Below are positions 54,283 to 63,215 of a stretch of DNA of 64,000 nucleotides, piece after piece. The notes below the pieces were generated by a model, which was not told the DNA's origin, searched no databases, and saw only the letters and a program-made list of their open reading frames with translations. The DNA lies in assembly GCA_949292425.1 (NCBI GenBank), contig CASEZK010000039.1:1-64000 (forward strand), in the 5' to 3' direction. The translations under genes were made by a program, and so were the position numbers. The DNA comes from an uncultured Oscillospiraceae bacterium. Lineage in GTDB: Bacteria > Bacillota > Clostridia > Oscillospirales > Acutalibacteraceae. The number at the start of each line of letters is the position of its first letter. Positions within the stretch are counted from its first letter, which is position 1.

Positions 54283-55587
54283 TTAAATATTTTTTCTAGA
54301 AATAAGTTTAGGTGTGCCGCCCATATAAGGCTGTAAAGCTTTTGGAATGAGTACACTGTAATGTGAGCCGTCAAACCTTAGGTTATTTTCAAGGAAAGCG
54401 ATTAGCATACGAGGAGGGGCGACTACTGTGTTATTGAGTGTATGTGCTAAATATTTTTTACCATCTTTTCCTTTTATTTTTATGTTTAGCCTACGAGCTT
54501 GGGCTTCACCGAGATTTGAACACGAACAAACTTCAAAATATTTTTTTTGTCTAGGAGACCAAGCTTCTACATCGTATGATTTTACCTTAAGATCAGCGAG
54601 GTCGCCGGTGCAGCATTCAAGAGTCCTTACAGGAATATCCATACTACGGAAAAGCTCAACGGAATAATTCCACATCTTGTTAAACCAATTCATGCTGTCT
54701 TCAGGCTTACAAATGACTATCATTTCCTGCTTTTCAAATTGATGAATTCGATATATGCCACGTTCTTCTATACCGTGCGCACCTTTTTCTTTACGAAAAC
54801 ATGGTGAGTAGCTAGTAAGTGTAAGTGGTAAATTTTCTTCAATGGTGACACTGTCGATAAATTTCCCTATCATGGAATGTTCAGATGTACCGATAAGGTA
54901 AAGGTCTTCACCTTCGATTTTGTACATCATAGCGTCCATTTCCTCAAAGCTCATAACTCCAGTAACAACCTTGCTTCTTATCATGTAAGGAGGTACACAA
55001 TAAGTAAACCCTTTATTTATCATGAAGTCTCTCGCATATGCCAAAATAGCAGAATGCAACCTAGCAATATCGCCCATAAGATAATAAAAACCTTCGCCAG
55101 CTACTCTACCGGCAGCGTCTTTATCAATTCCGTCAAACAGCATCATAATATCTGTATGGTAAGGGATTTCAAAATCAGGAGTAAACTTTTCGCCAAACTG
55201 TTCCACTTCGACATTTTCACTGTCGTCTTTTCCTACAGGAACGCTGGGGTCTACAATATTAGGAATGTTCATCTGAATTTTAGTGATGCGTTGTTGCAGA
55301 TTAGTTTCTTGCTCCTCTAAATTTTTTAATTTTTCAGCTTGTTCATTTACAAGCTGCTTCATTTTTGCAGCTTCGCTGTTTTTGCCCTGAGCTATTAATG
55401 TTCCAATTTGTTTGCTTATTTTATTTCTGTTTGCCCTAAGCTCGCTAGCGCAGCTGCTAACAGAACATTTTTCATTATACAGAGAGATAATTTCGTCAAC
55501 GAGTGGGAGCTTATTATCTTTAAATTTCTTTTTTATGTTGTTTTTTACAAGTTCCGGATTGTCACGTATAAATTTAATATCCAACAT
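54283..55587 (-). CDS. serS: Seryl-tRNA synthetase
   Basis: 434 residues. Coiled-coil arm (about 30-100), then class II core: TSEHSMIGKFI, motif 2 FRKEKGAHGIEERGIYRIHQF, and motif 3-like NTVVAPPRMLIAFLEN. Its promoter overlaps the end of murC. No T-box leader is visible. Confidence 0.98.
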   Translation of the reverse strand: MLDIKFIRDNPELVKNNIKKKFKDNKLPLVDEIISLYNEKCSVSSCASELRANRNKISKQIGTLIAQGKNSEAAKMKQLVNEQAEKLKNLEEQETNLQQRITKIQMNIPNIVDPSVPVGKDDSENVEVEQFGEKFTPDFEIPYHTDIMMLFDGIDKDAAGRVAGEGFYYLMGDIARLHSAILAYARDFMINKGFTYCVPPYMIRSKVVTGVMSFEEMDAMMYKIEGEDLYLIGTSEHSMIGKFIDSVTIEENLPLTLTSYSPCFRKEKGAHGIEERGIYRIHQFEKQEMIVICKPEDSMNWFNKMWNYSVELFRSMDIPVRTLECCTGDLADLKVKSYDVEAWSPRQKKYFEVCSCSNLGEAQARRLNIKIKGKDGKKYLAHTLNNTVVAPPRMLIAFLENNLRFDGSHYSVLIPKALQPYMGGTPKLISRKNI

Positions 55588-55631
55588 TTCTAAGTGGTTC
55601 CTCCTTAATTTTGGTTAAACTTTTGATTATA

Positions 55632-55661
55632 AGTATATAGCATATACTTTTTTTTTGTCAA
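55632..55661 (-). promoter_or_regulatory. Sigma-A promoter of serS
   Basis: Minus strand TTGACA (55661-55656), 18-bp spacer, TATACT (55637-55632). Confidence 0.65.
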
Positions 55662-55664
55662 ACT

Positions 55665-57038
55665 TTATACTGTTTCTTTTGTTAACATATTTGCGCACTC
55701 ATACACATTACCGCCACCCATAGTCAAGATCAAGTCACCTGGTTTGGCGATTTCCTCTATATAATTAACTATGTCTTCAAAAGTCTTACGGTAAACTCCT
55801 CCGTCTATTTTTTCTACTAAGTCTGTTGCGTAGATGTTGTAAGTATTTACTTCTCTTACAGCTAAAATTTCCGAAACGATAGCGATGTCTGCGATTGATA
55901 AAGCCCTTGCAAAATCATTTAAAAACAGAGATGTCCTAGAATACGTATGCGGTTGGAAAATGCAAATTACACGGTTGTATCCCATTTTTTTAGCTGCATT
56001 TAAAGTATTTTCTATTTCCGTCGGGTGATGTGCAAAATCATCAGCTATGGTGATGCCGTTTTTCTTACTCAATATTTCAAACCTTCTATGAACTCCACTG
56101 AACTCAGAAATAGCTTCTTTTATTTTTTCTATGTCAATTTTCATATAATCTGCTACAGCTATTGCTGCCATAGCATTGTAAAGATTATATTTTCCAGGTA
56201 CTTTTAGTGAAAATGTACCCAAGTATTTCCCGTCTTTTACAACTGTAAATTCCTCATAAATGCCATATTTTTCAACTATCTTCTCAGCTCGGTAGTTGTT
56301 ATTTTCACCCAAGCCAAAAGTTATAACAGGTACGTTTGCATTTTTTGTAGCCTCAACGCTATTTTTGTCATCGCCATTTAAAACGACAAGCTCAGTGGCC
56401 TTGCAAGCAAACTTTTTAAATGAGTTTACTACTCCTTCTAAGTTTTTGAAATAATCTAAGTGATCTGCTTCAACGTTTAAAATTACAGCAATATTGGGTG
56501 TAAGCTTTAAAAATGTATCTACATACTCGCAGGCCTCACAAACTATATTTTGAGAATTTCCAATACGGCTATTTCCTCCTATGAACGGCAATTTTCCTCC
56601 TATAACAGCTGTTGGATTGGCCCCACCTACAGCCAATATTTGCGTAAGCATAGCCGTTGTAGTAGTTTTACCGTGTGTTCCCGCTATCGCTACTAGATTT
56701 TTATATTGAGAGCAAACTAATCCCAAAAGATCTGAGCGTTCCATTATTGGTACGTTTAATTTTTTCGCAGCCAAAATTTCTGGATTCTCTTGCTTTATGG
56801 CTGCTGAGTAAACTACCAACTCAGCATCACCTATATTTTTTTCATCGTGGCCTATGTGGACATCAAAGCCTCTATCTATTATCCTCTCCAATGTGTCTGA
56901 CATATAATTGTCCGACCCGGAAATTATATATCCTTTATTATGTAGGATATTTGCAAGCGGACACATACCTGACCCGCCTATGCCGATGAAATGTATTTTC
57001 TTTATACTTTTTAATATATCATTATTCAAAATAAGCAC
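55665..57038 (-). CDS. murC: UDP-N-acetylmuramate-L-alanine ligase
   Basis: 457 residues. HFIGIGGSGMCPLANIL (UDP-binding), GTHGKTTTTAMLTQ (ATP), CEYVDTFL, VEADHLDYF and DDFAHHPTEI are the Mur-ligase motifs. Adds L-Ala to UDP-MurNAc. Intact. Confidence 0.97.
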   Translation of the reverse strand: MLILNNDILKSIKKIHFIGIGGSGMCPLANILHNKGYIISGSDNYMSDTLERIIDRGFDVHIGHDEKNIGDAELVVYSAAIKQENPEILAAKKLNVPIMERSDLLGLVCSQYKNLVAIAGTHGKTTTTAMLTQILAVGGANPTAVIGGKLPFIGGNSRIGNSQNIVCEACEYVDTFLKLTPNIAVILNVEADHLDYFKNLEGVVNSFKKFACKATELVVLNGDDKNSVEATKNANVPVITFGLGENNNYRAEKIVEKYGIYEEFTVVKDGKYLGTFSLKVPGKYNLYNAMAAIAVADYMKIDIEKIKEAISEFSGVHRRFEILSKKNGITIADDFAHHPTEIENTLNAAKKMGYNRVICIFQPHTYSRTSLFLNDFARALSIADIAIVSEILAVREVNTYNIYATDLVEKIDGGVYRKTFEDIVNYIEEIAKPGDLILTMGGGNVYECANMLTKETV

Positions 57039-57128
57039 TCCTCATAAAAATTTTCCTATAATTATAGTATATTACTATTTGGACACAAAATAAATAGGTT
57101 TTTTATTTTACAGCAATCTTAAAGAGTA

Positions 57129-57156
57129 ACCTGTACTTTTTAAGTCCCATATAATA
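57129..57156 (+). promoter_or_regulatory. Sigma-K-like promoter of dpaAB
   Basis: AC at 57129-57130, a 17-bp gap, then CATATAATA at 57148-57156, matching the AC-17-CATAnnnTA pattern of late mother-cell promoters. 34 bp before the dpaA start. Confidence 0.65.
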
Positions 57157-57189
57157 TTTTGTATGAATAAAATATTCGGAGGCCAAAAA

Positions 57190-58056
57190 ATGAATAACAT
57201 TATAAACATAGGTATATTGGGCGGTGATAAAAGACAAATTGAACTGGCTAACAGTCTATATGAAGATGGCCAAAATGTATTTACAACAGGCTTTGACAAA
57301 GCTTTAGATAAAGTAAAAGTTTTAAATTTAAATATAGATCAAATGCTTAAAAATAGCGAATATATAGTACTTCCCATTCCCTCAACTAGGGACGGCTTGT
57401 ACTTTTTTACTCCATTTTCGGAATTTAAAACTCCAATAAATGATGTTTTTATAAGAAAAATAAAAAATAAAACTGTGTTTTGCTACGGAGCTGACAGTTT
57501 AATAAAATTATGTCCTAACTTCTCAAACTGTAATTTTTACGATTACTCTGCAAAGGAAAACTTTTTACAATATAATGCAAAAATAACTGCCGATTGTGCA
57601 ATTGAACTTGCAAAAGATAAATTTGGGAATTCGTTTTGTAATAAAAAGGTTCTAGTGTGTGGGTATGGAAGAATTGGAAAATATTTAGTGGAGCTTCTAG
57701 TAAGGGAAAATACCGAATTATTTGTAAGCGTTAGAAATAAAAATCATTTTGCTAAATTAGAAAAAATGAAAGTTCAGCCTATTTTAACTTACAAGCTAAA
57801 AGAATATACAGACTTCGATATAATTTTCAACACTGTACCAAGTTTAATATTTGATTTTGATACTTTGGAAAAAACTTCAAAACATGCACTGTTAATAGAT
57901 TTAGCCTCAAAACCCGGAGGGGTAGATAAACTTTCAGCAGAGCAATTAAACATAAATTTAATTCACGCTTTAGGTCTGCCTGGTAAAATGGCTCCGATCA
58001 AAGCAGCTGAAGCTATAAAAAATACAATTTATAATTTCATAGAAGAAAAGGAGTGA
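57190..58056 (+). CDS. dpaA: Dipicolinate synthase subunit A
   Basis: About 288 residues; ATG 57190 follows GGAGGCC rather than ATG 57163. NINIGILGGDKRQIELANSL-type N-terminus (IGILGGDKRQIEL), then NAD-binding VLVCGYGRIGKYLVELL, and LIHALGLPGKMAPIKAAE. With DpaB it makes dipicolinic acid in the mother cell. Confidence 0.95.
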   Translation: MNNIINIGILGGDKRQIELANSLYEDGQNVFTTGFDKALDKVKVLNLNIDQMLKNSEYIVLPIPSTRDGLYFFTPFSEFKTPINDVFIRKIKNKTVFCYGADSLIKLCPNFSNCNFYDYSAKENFLQYNAKITADCAIELAKDKFGNSFCNKKVLVCGYGRIGKYLVELLVRENTELFVSVRNKNHFAKLEKMKVQPILTYKLKEYTDFDIIFNTVPSLIFDFDTLEKTSKHALLIDLASKPGGVDKLSAEQLNINLIHALGLPGKMAPIKAAEAIKNTIYNFIEEKE

Positions 58057-58062
58057 GTATTT

Positions 58063-58644
58063 ATGAATAAAGTTCGAGTTGGATACGCCATGTGTGGGTC
58101 ATTTTGTACAATCAAAAAGTCTATAGAACAAATGAAAAATTTAATAAATACAGGTTATGAAGTTATTCCTATAATGTCGAAAAACTTGTATGAAACAGAT
58201 ACTAAATTCGGTGAAGCTAAAGCCATAATAGATGAAGTTGAAAGCATCTGCTTAAAAAAAGTCATAAACGAAATTACAATTGCTGAGCCGATCGGGCCTA
58301 AAAACATGACCGATATAATGGTAGTTTCCCCGTGCACAGGAAACACGTTGAGTAAACTTGCAAGAGCTATCACTGACACTCCTGTAACCATGGCAGTTAA
58401 GTCACATCTAAGGGGCCAAAAGCCTGTATTAATTGCACTTGCTACGAACGATGCACTAAGCAATAGTGCAAAAAATTTAGGAGCTATGTTGAACGTAAAA
58501 AACATTTATTTTGTTCCAATGTATCAAGACGATATATTAAACAAACCAAACTCGTTAGTAGCTAGATTTGATTTGCTTTTGCCTTCAGTCGAACAAGCCT
58601 TAAAAGGCAATCAGATGGAACCCATATTTAATAGCCTGACCTAA
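58063..58644 (+). CDS. dpaB: Dipicolinate synthase subunit B
   Basis: 193 residues, flavoprotein-like. VGYAMCGSFCTIKKSIEQM, then DIMVVSPCTGNTLSKLARAITDTPVTM and NLGAMLNVKNIYFVPM. Six bases after dpaA. Confidence 0.95.
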   Translation: MNKVRVGYAMCGSFCTIKKSIEQMKNLINTGYEVIPIMSKNLYETDTKFGEAKAIIDEVESICLKKVINEITIAEPIGPKNMTDIMVVSPCTGNTLSKLARAITDTPVTMAVKSHLRGQKPVLIALATNDALSNSAKNLGAMLNVKNIYFVPMYQDDILNKPNSLVARFDLLLPSVEQALKGNQMEPIFNSLT

Positions 58645-58702
58645 AGTTAATTTTTTCCGTGTCAATAAGTATTGACTGAATTGATTTTTTCTTAGTTTTC
58701 TC

Positions 58703-58732
58703 TTTACAAAACGTTTAATTATGTGCTATAAT
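58703..58732 (+). promoter_or_regulatory. Sigma-A promoter of rpsO
   Basis: TTTACA at 58703, TATAAT at 58727, 18-bp spacer. Confidence 0.8.
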
Positions 58733-58740
58733 ACATCATT

Positions 58741-58840
58741 AGTTGCAGCATTCTCGGTTTGAGGAAACAGCCTTTTCTTAAGGTAAACACCTACCTCATT
58801 CTGTGTTTGTTTTGCAATGTATTGAAAGGTGGTAATCTTA
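58741..58840 (+). ncRNA. Probable S15 leader RNA
   Basis: The ~100-nt leader before rpsO has paired segments (GGTTTGAGG with CCTCATTC-type, GGTAAACACCTACC). S15 represses its own mRNA in many bacteria through such leaders. Assigned by position; no covariance search was made. Confidence 0.5.
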
Positions 58841-59104
58841 ATGTTAAAAGAAGAAAAAAGAGAAATAATAGAACAATATGCTACTCATGAGGGAGATACA
58901 GGCTCACCGGAAGTGCAAATCGCTGTTCTTACAAAGAGAATCAACGATTTAAATGAACACTTTAAGATTCACAAAAAAGATCATCATTCAAAACGTGGCT
59001 TGTTCAAGATGGTTGGTAGAAGAAGGAACCTATTGAATTACTTAAAGAAATCTGACATTGAAAGATATCGTTCTATAATCTCAAAATTAGGTATTCGTAA
59101 ATAA
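58841..59104 (+). CDS. rpsO: 30S ribosomal protein S15
   Basis: 87 residues from ATG 58841 (AAAGGTGG upstream). [38 protein letters not shown] are S15 marks. Leads into pnp, the usual pairing. Confidence 0.98.
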   Translation: MLKEEKREIIEQYATHEGDTGSPEVQIAVLTKRINDLNEHFKIHKKDHHSKRGLFKMVGRRRNLLNYLKKSDIERYRSIISKLGIRK

Positions 59105-59181
59105 GATTTCAGATTTAAGCAGGCGATATGTTGCGTCTGCTCATTTTACTTTTTATATTTTATCTCATAGGAGGAGTTTTA

Positions 59182-61269
59182 GTGTTTGAAAATTACAAGG
59201 TTTTTAAGACGGATTTCGCCGGCCGCCCTTTAGTAGTAGAAACCGGTAAAATTGCTGGTTTAGCTAATGGAGCTTGTTTGGTGCGCTATGGCGAAACAGT
59301 TGTAAATGTCGCAGTTACCGCAGCGTCAAAGCCACGAGATGGAATAGATTTTTTCCCACTATCTGTAGATTATGAAGAAAAACTTTATGCTGTAGGCAAA
59401 ATACCTGGTTCTTTCCTTAAAAGAGAAGGAAGACCATCTGAAAAAGCTATATTGACTTCCAGAGTAATAGACAGGCCAATACGTCCACTTTTCCCGAAAG
59501 ATATGCGCAATGACGTGTCTATAGTTTGTACGGTTATGTCGGTCGACCCAGACTGCTCACCAGAAGTAACGGCAATGATAGGAACATCAGTTGCGTTGAG
59601 TATATCTGATATACCCTGGAATGGTCCCATTTCCGGCGTAAGTGTAGGATTTGTAGACGGAGAATATGTTATAAATCCAAACGCAAAACAAAAAGAAGTG
59701 TCTACTATGGCTGTGACAGTTGCCTCTACGGAAAAACTGGTAGCCATGATCGAGGCCGGGGCCAACGAAGTTTCTGATGATGAAATGTTTAATGCTATAA
59801 TGAAAGGCCATGAAGCTAATCAAAGCATTATTGAATTTATTAGGTCAATTCAAGATGAAATAGGCAAAACTAAATTTTCGTATGTATCGAGCAACCCTTC
59901 TGAAGATATGCTGTCGAAAGTAAATGAACTTGCCGCTGAAGATTTAAAATTTGCACTCGACACTAACGACAAAGTAGTTAGAGAAGAAAGGCTAAAGCCA
60001 ATTTACGAAAAGGTACACACCGCTTTAGATGATATTTATCCTGACGAAATCTCAAAAATTGATGAGTGTATGTATAAGATACAAAAAAATATCGTAAGGC
60101 GTTGGCTGCTTGACGAACAAAAGCGTGTAGACGGTAGAAAATTGGACGAGCTAAGACCGTTAGATGCTGAAGTTGCACTTTTACCCAGAGCCCACGGATC
60201 TGGACTTTTCACAAGAGGACAAACACAAGTTCTCACTGTTGCGACACTTGGTCCAATCAGTGATGAGCAGCTACTTGACGGGCTGGACGGAGAAACTGTC
60301 AAGAGGTATATACATCACTATAATTTCCCATCTTATTCAGTTGGGGAAACTAGGCCATCGAGAGGCCCCGGCAGACGCGAAATAGGCCATGGTGCATTGG
60401 CTGAGAGAGCTTTAGTTCCTGTAATACCGAAAAGCGAGGACTTTCCATATACCATAAGGCTTGTCTCTGAAGTTGTTTCGTCTAACGGATCTACTTCTCA
60501 AGGATCTATATGTGGCTCAACCTTAGCCTTGATGGACGCTGGTGTACAGATAAAAGCTCCTGTTGCGGGCATTTCATGTGGGCTTGTTACTGAAGGTGAA
60601 AGATGGTTGACTATGGTAGACATTCAAGGGCTCGAGGATTTCTTTGGAGATATGGACTTTAAAGTTGCCGGCACTCACAAAGGCATAACCGCTATACAGA
60701 TGGACTTGAAGATTGATGGGCTTACTCCAGAAATGATCAAAGAAGCCTTACAAAAAACACATAAAGCTAGAATTTATATACTCGATAAAGTTATACTGAA
60801 AACTATAGACAAGCCTAGGACTGAACTTTCAAAGTATGCACCTAAAATGCTTACTATAAATATAGATGTTGAGAAGATTAAAGATGTCATTGGCAGCGGG
60901 GGGAAGGTTGTACAAAAAATTTGCGCCGATTGTGATGTCAGGGTAGATATAGAAGAAGACGGCAGAGTGTTCATTTCTGGAACGGATGTAGATAACTGCA
61001 AAAAAGCTTTAAACATCATAAAGTCAATAGTTACAGATCCTGAGGTAGGAGCTATATATAAAGGTAAAGTTACCAGATTGATGGATTTTGGTGCTTTCAT
61101 AGAAATCTCCCCAGGCAGAGAGGGGCTTTGTCACATATCTCAGCTCAACAGCAAAAGAACAGAAAAAGTGACCGATGTTGTAAACATCGGAGATGAAGTT
61201 CTTGTCAAGGTAACTGAAATATATGATAAAGGAAGAATAAACTTATCTAGGAAAGCCGCATTAACTTAA
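59182..61269 (+). CDS. pnp: Polyribonucleotide nucleotidyltransferase (PNPase)
   Basis: 695 residues from GTG 59182, behind AGGAGGAG; an upstream in-frame ATG at 59128 adds an unlikely hydrophobic stretch. Two RNase PH cores (YGETVVNVAVTA, FSVGETRPSRGPGRREIGHG-type SVGETRPSRGPGRREIGHG), KH (IDVEKIKDVIGSGGKV) and S1 (GAIYKGKVTRLMDFGAFIEI). 3'-5' phosphorolytic RNA decay. Confidence 0.98.
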   Translation: MFENYKVFKTDFAGRPLVVETGKIAGLANGACLVRYGETVVNVAVTAASKPRDGIDFFPLSVDYEEKLYAVGKIPGSFLKREGRPSEKAILTSRVIDRPIRPLFPKDMRNDVSIVCTVMSVDPDCSPEVTAMIGTSVALSISDIPWNGPISGVSVGFVDGEYVINPNAKQKEVSTMAVTVASTEKLVAMIEAGANEVSDDEMFNAIMKGHEANQSIIEFIRSIQDEIGKTKFSYVSSNPSEDMLSKVNELAAEDLKFALDTNDKVVREERLKPIYEKVHTALDDIYPDEISKIDECMYKIQKNIVRRWLLDEQKRVDGRKLDELRPLDAEVALLPRAHGSGLFTRGQTQVLTVATLGPISDEQLLDGLDGETVKRYIHHYNFPSYSVGETRPSRGPGRREIGHGALAERALVPVIPKSEDFPYTIRLVSEVVSSNGSTSQGSICGSTLALMDAGVQIKAPVAGISCGLVTEGERWLTMVDIQGLEDFFGDMDFKVAGTHKGITAIQMDLKIDGLTPEMIKEALQKTHKARIYILDKVILKTIDKPRTELSKYAPKMLTINIDVEKIKDVIGSGGKVVQKICADCDVRVDIEEDGRVFISGTDVDNCKKALNIIKSIVTDPEVGAIYKGKVTRLMDFGAFIEISPGREGLCHISQLNSKRTEKVTDVVNIGDEVLVKVTEIYDKGRINLSRKAALT

Positions 61270-61275
61270 TAAAAT

Positions 61276-61315
61276 AAAGCATAGAGTCACAGCTGTGTTT
61301 CTCTGTGCTTTTCTG
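61276..61315 (+). terminator. Terminator after pnp
   Basis: AAAGCATAGAG pairs with CTCTGTGCTTT around a TCACAGCTGTGTTT loop, then TTTCTG. Confidence 0.7.
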
Positions 61316-61389
61316 TAATTCAGCAAAAAATGAAAGTTACTTTCACCCATTGTAAATTAACCCCAGCCATGTTATAATTTGTTTATTAT

Positions 61390-61466
61390 CCGCCTGTAGC
61401 GAAGCTGGATATCGCAACAGATTCCGATTCTGGAGATCGGGGGTTCAAGTCCCTCCAGGCGGGCCA
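61390..61466 (+). tRNA. tRNA-Arg (anticodon CCG)
   Basis: 77 nt with encoded CCA. Acceptor CCGCCTG/CAGGCGG, anticodon loop TTCCGAT, T arm GGGGGTTCAAGTCCCTC. One mismatch at the top of the anticodon stem. Confidence 0.93.
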
Positions 61467-61494
61467 AAAATTTTGTTTTAGGAGTGATTTAAAA

Positions 61495-62490
61495 GTGATA
61501 GAAATCAAAAACCTTACAAAAAGATATGGGGAAAAAATCGCACTTGATAATATAAGTTTTTCTGTAAAACCTGGTGAAATTTTAGGGTTTCTCGGTTCAA
61601 ATGGAGCAGGTAAATCTACAACTATGAACATAATAACAGGGTATTTATCGTCAGATGAGGGAAGTGTTTCTATAGATAATGATGAAATATTTGAAAATCC
61701 CGTCGCTGTAAAGAGTAAAATAGGGTATTTGCCAGAAATTCCACCACTTTACCCTGACATGACTGTGAAAGGTTATCTCGAATTTATTTTTGACTTAAAA
61801 AGAGCTAAGCTTAAAAATCTAGATAAACATATTCACGTTGAGGAAGTTTGCTCAAAAGTAAACATATCAAATGTCAGCTTAAGAATAATAAAGCATCTTT
61901 CGAAAGGTTATAAGCAAAGAGTTGGGATTGCCGCTGCATTAATAGGTAATCCTCCGGTTTTGATTTTTGATGAACCAACTGTTGGGCTTGACCCAAAGCA
62001 AATAATAGAGATGCGTGAATTTATAAAAAAACTGGGAGAAAAACATACGGTTATTTTGTCATCTCACATATTGTCTGAGGTACAGGCGGTTTGTGACAGG
62101 ATTATCGTCATAAATAACGGTAAAATAGTGGCTGACGATACGCCTAAAAATTTGGCAGAGCAATTTTCCGGTCAAGATAAAATTATTTTGCAAGTAGAGG
62201 GAGACAAAACGAAAATAAGGCCGTTTTTGGTAGATGTGCCTGGTATAAGCAAAATAACTCCAGGGAAAAAAGTAAGTGAAAATGTTTATGAATTTACAAT
62301 AGATGCAAGTAAGGATTTCTCCGTCCGTAAAGGCATATTTAAGGTTTGCGCTGAAAATGCTTTCCCGATATTTACTATGAAAATGGCTGAGGCAAACCTT
62401 GAAGATGTGTTCTTGCAACTTACCAAAGACGATATACAAGCAAACTCTGATAACGAATCTTTTATTGCAAATAAGGAGGTAAAAATATGA
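61495..62490 (+). CDS. ABC transporter ATP-binding protein, Gld/ABC-2 type
   Basis: 331 residues from GTG 61495. Walker A LGSNGAGKSTTMN, signature HLSKGYKQRVGIAAAL, Walker B VLIFDEPTVGLDP, and SSHILSEVQAVCDR. A C-terminal ~90-residue extension ends in NLEDVFLQLT. First gene of a three-gene exporter; the permease starts four bases before its end. Confidence 0.93.
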   Translation: MIEIKNLTKRYGEKIALDNISFSVKPGEILGFLGSNGAGKSTTMNIITGYLSSDEGSVSIDNDEIFENPVAVKSKIGYLPEIPPLYPDMTVKGYLEFIFDLKRAKLKNLDKHIHVEEVCSKVNISNVSLRIIKHLSKGYKQRVGIAAALIGNPPVLIFDEPTVGLDPKQIIEMREFIKKLGEKHTVILSSHILSEVQAVCDRIIVINNGKIVADDTPKNLAEQFSGQDKIILQVEGDKTKIRPFLVDVPGISKITPGKKVSENVYEFTIDASKDFSVRKGIFKVCAENAFPIFTMKMAEANLEDVFLQLTKDDIQANSDNESFIANKEVKI

Positions 62491-63191
62491 ACACAATATT
62501 AAAAAGAGAGTTTTTATCGTACTTTTCGTCCCCCATTGGGTACATAGTTATGGCGGCATTTTTTGCATTTGGTGGGTTTTATTTTTATATTACATGTCTT
62601 GTCGCAAACTCAGCAAATATATCTTACACTTTTAGCAATTTGTTTATCATTACTATATTTTTAATTCCGATTTTAACGATGAGATTATTTAGCGAAGAGA
62701 AAAAACAGCAAACTGAAGTAGCCCTTTTAACAGCACCCGTAAAGCTTACAGCGGTAGTGTTGGGGAAATATTTAGCAGCGACTTTTATGTTTTTTATTTG
62801 CATTTCTATAACGCTTATTTTCACAGTTGTGATATCGTTTTTTACAAAACCTGATCTAGCATCAGCATTTGGAAACTTTTTTGGGCTGTTTTTACTTAGT
62901 GCATCTTTAATTTCAATAGGTCTATTCCTTTCATCCATAACTGAAAATCAAATTATAGCAGCGATTAGCAGCATAGGTGCAGGTCTGTTTATTATGCTTT
63001 TCGACACACTTTCAAATGTAATCCCAGTTAAGTTTGTAAGCACTTTATTTCAAAAAATTTCGTTCATGTCTAAATACAATAACTTCACGTTGGGTATGCT
63101 GAACCTTTCGGATATTGTGTTTTTTCTGAGCGTTTGTGCATTGTTTATATTCTTAACAGTGCGAGTTTTTGAAAAAAAGAGATGGGCTTAA
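62487..63191 (+). CDS. ABC-2 transporter permease (GldF-like)
   Basis: 234 residues with six membrane helices. LKREFLSYFSSPIGYIVMAAFF at the start, ILTMRLFSEEKKQQTEVALLTAPV (cytoplasmic loop). The order ATPase-permease-GldG-like is known from Bacteroidetes gliding genes, but it is also common in Firmicutes with unknown substrate. Confidence 0.88.
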   Translation: MNTILKREFLSYFSSPIGYIVMAAFFAFGGFYFYITCLVANSANISYTFSNLFIITIFLIPILTMRLFSEEKKQQTEVALLTAPVKLTAVVLGKYLAATFMFFICISITLIFTVVISFFTKPDLASAFGNFFGLFLLSASLISIGLFLSSITENQIIAAISSIGAGLFIMLFDTLSNVIPVKFVSTLFQKISFMSKYNNFTLGMLNLSDIVFFLSVCALFIFLTVRVFEKKRWA

Positions 63192-63215
63192 AACTTAAAA
63201 AAGGAGAACAGTTTC

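Noticed and set aside
59128-59181. N-terminal hydrophobic extension of PNPase
   Set aside because: GTG 59182 has AGGAGGAG in front and gives the normal PNPase start; the extension is untranslated leader.
61386-61631. Minus-strand ORF over tRNA-Arg and the ABC ATPase start
   Set aside because: It is antisense to a tRNA and to a clear ABC ATPase and has no family resemblance.
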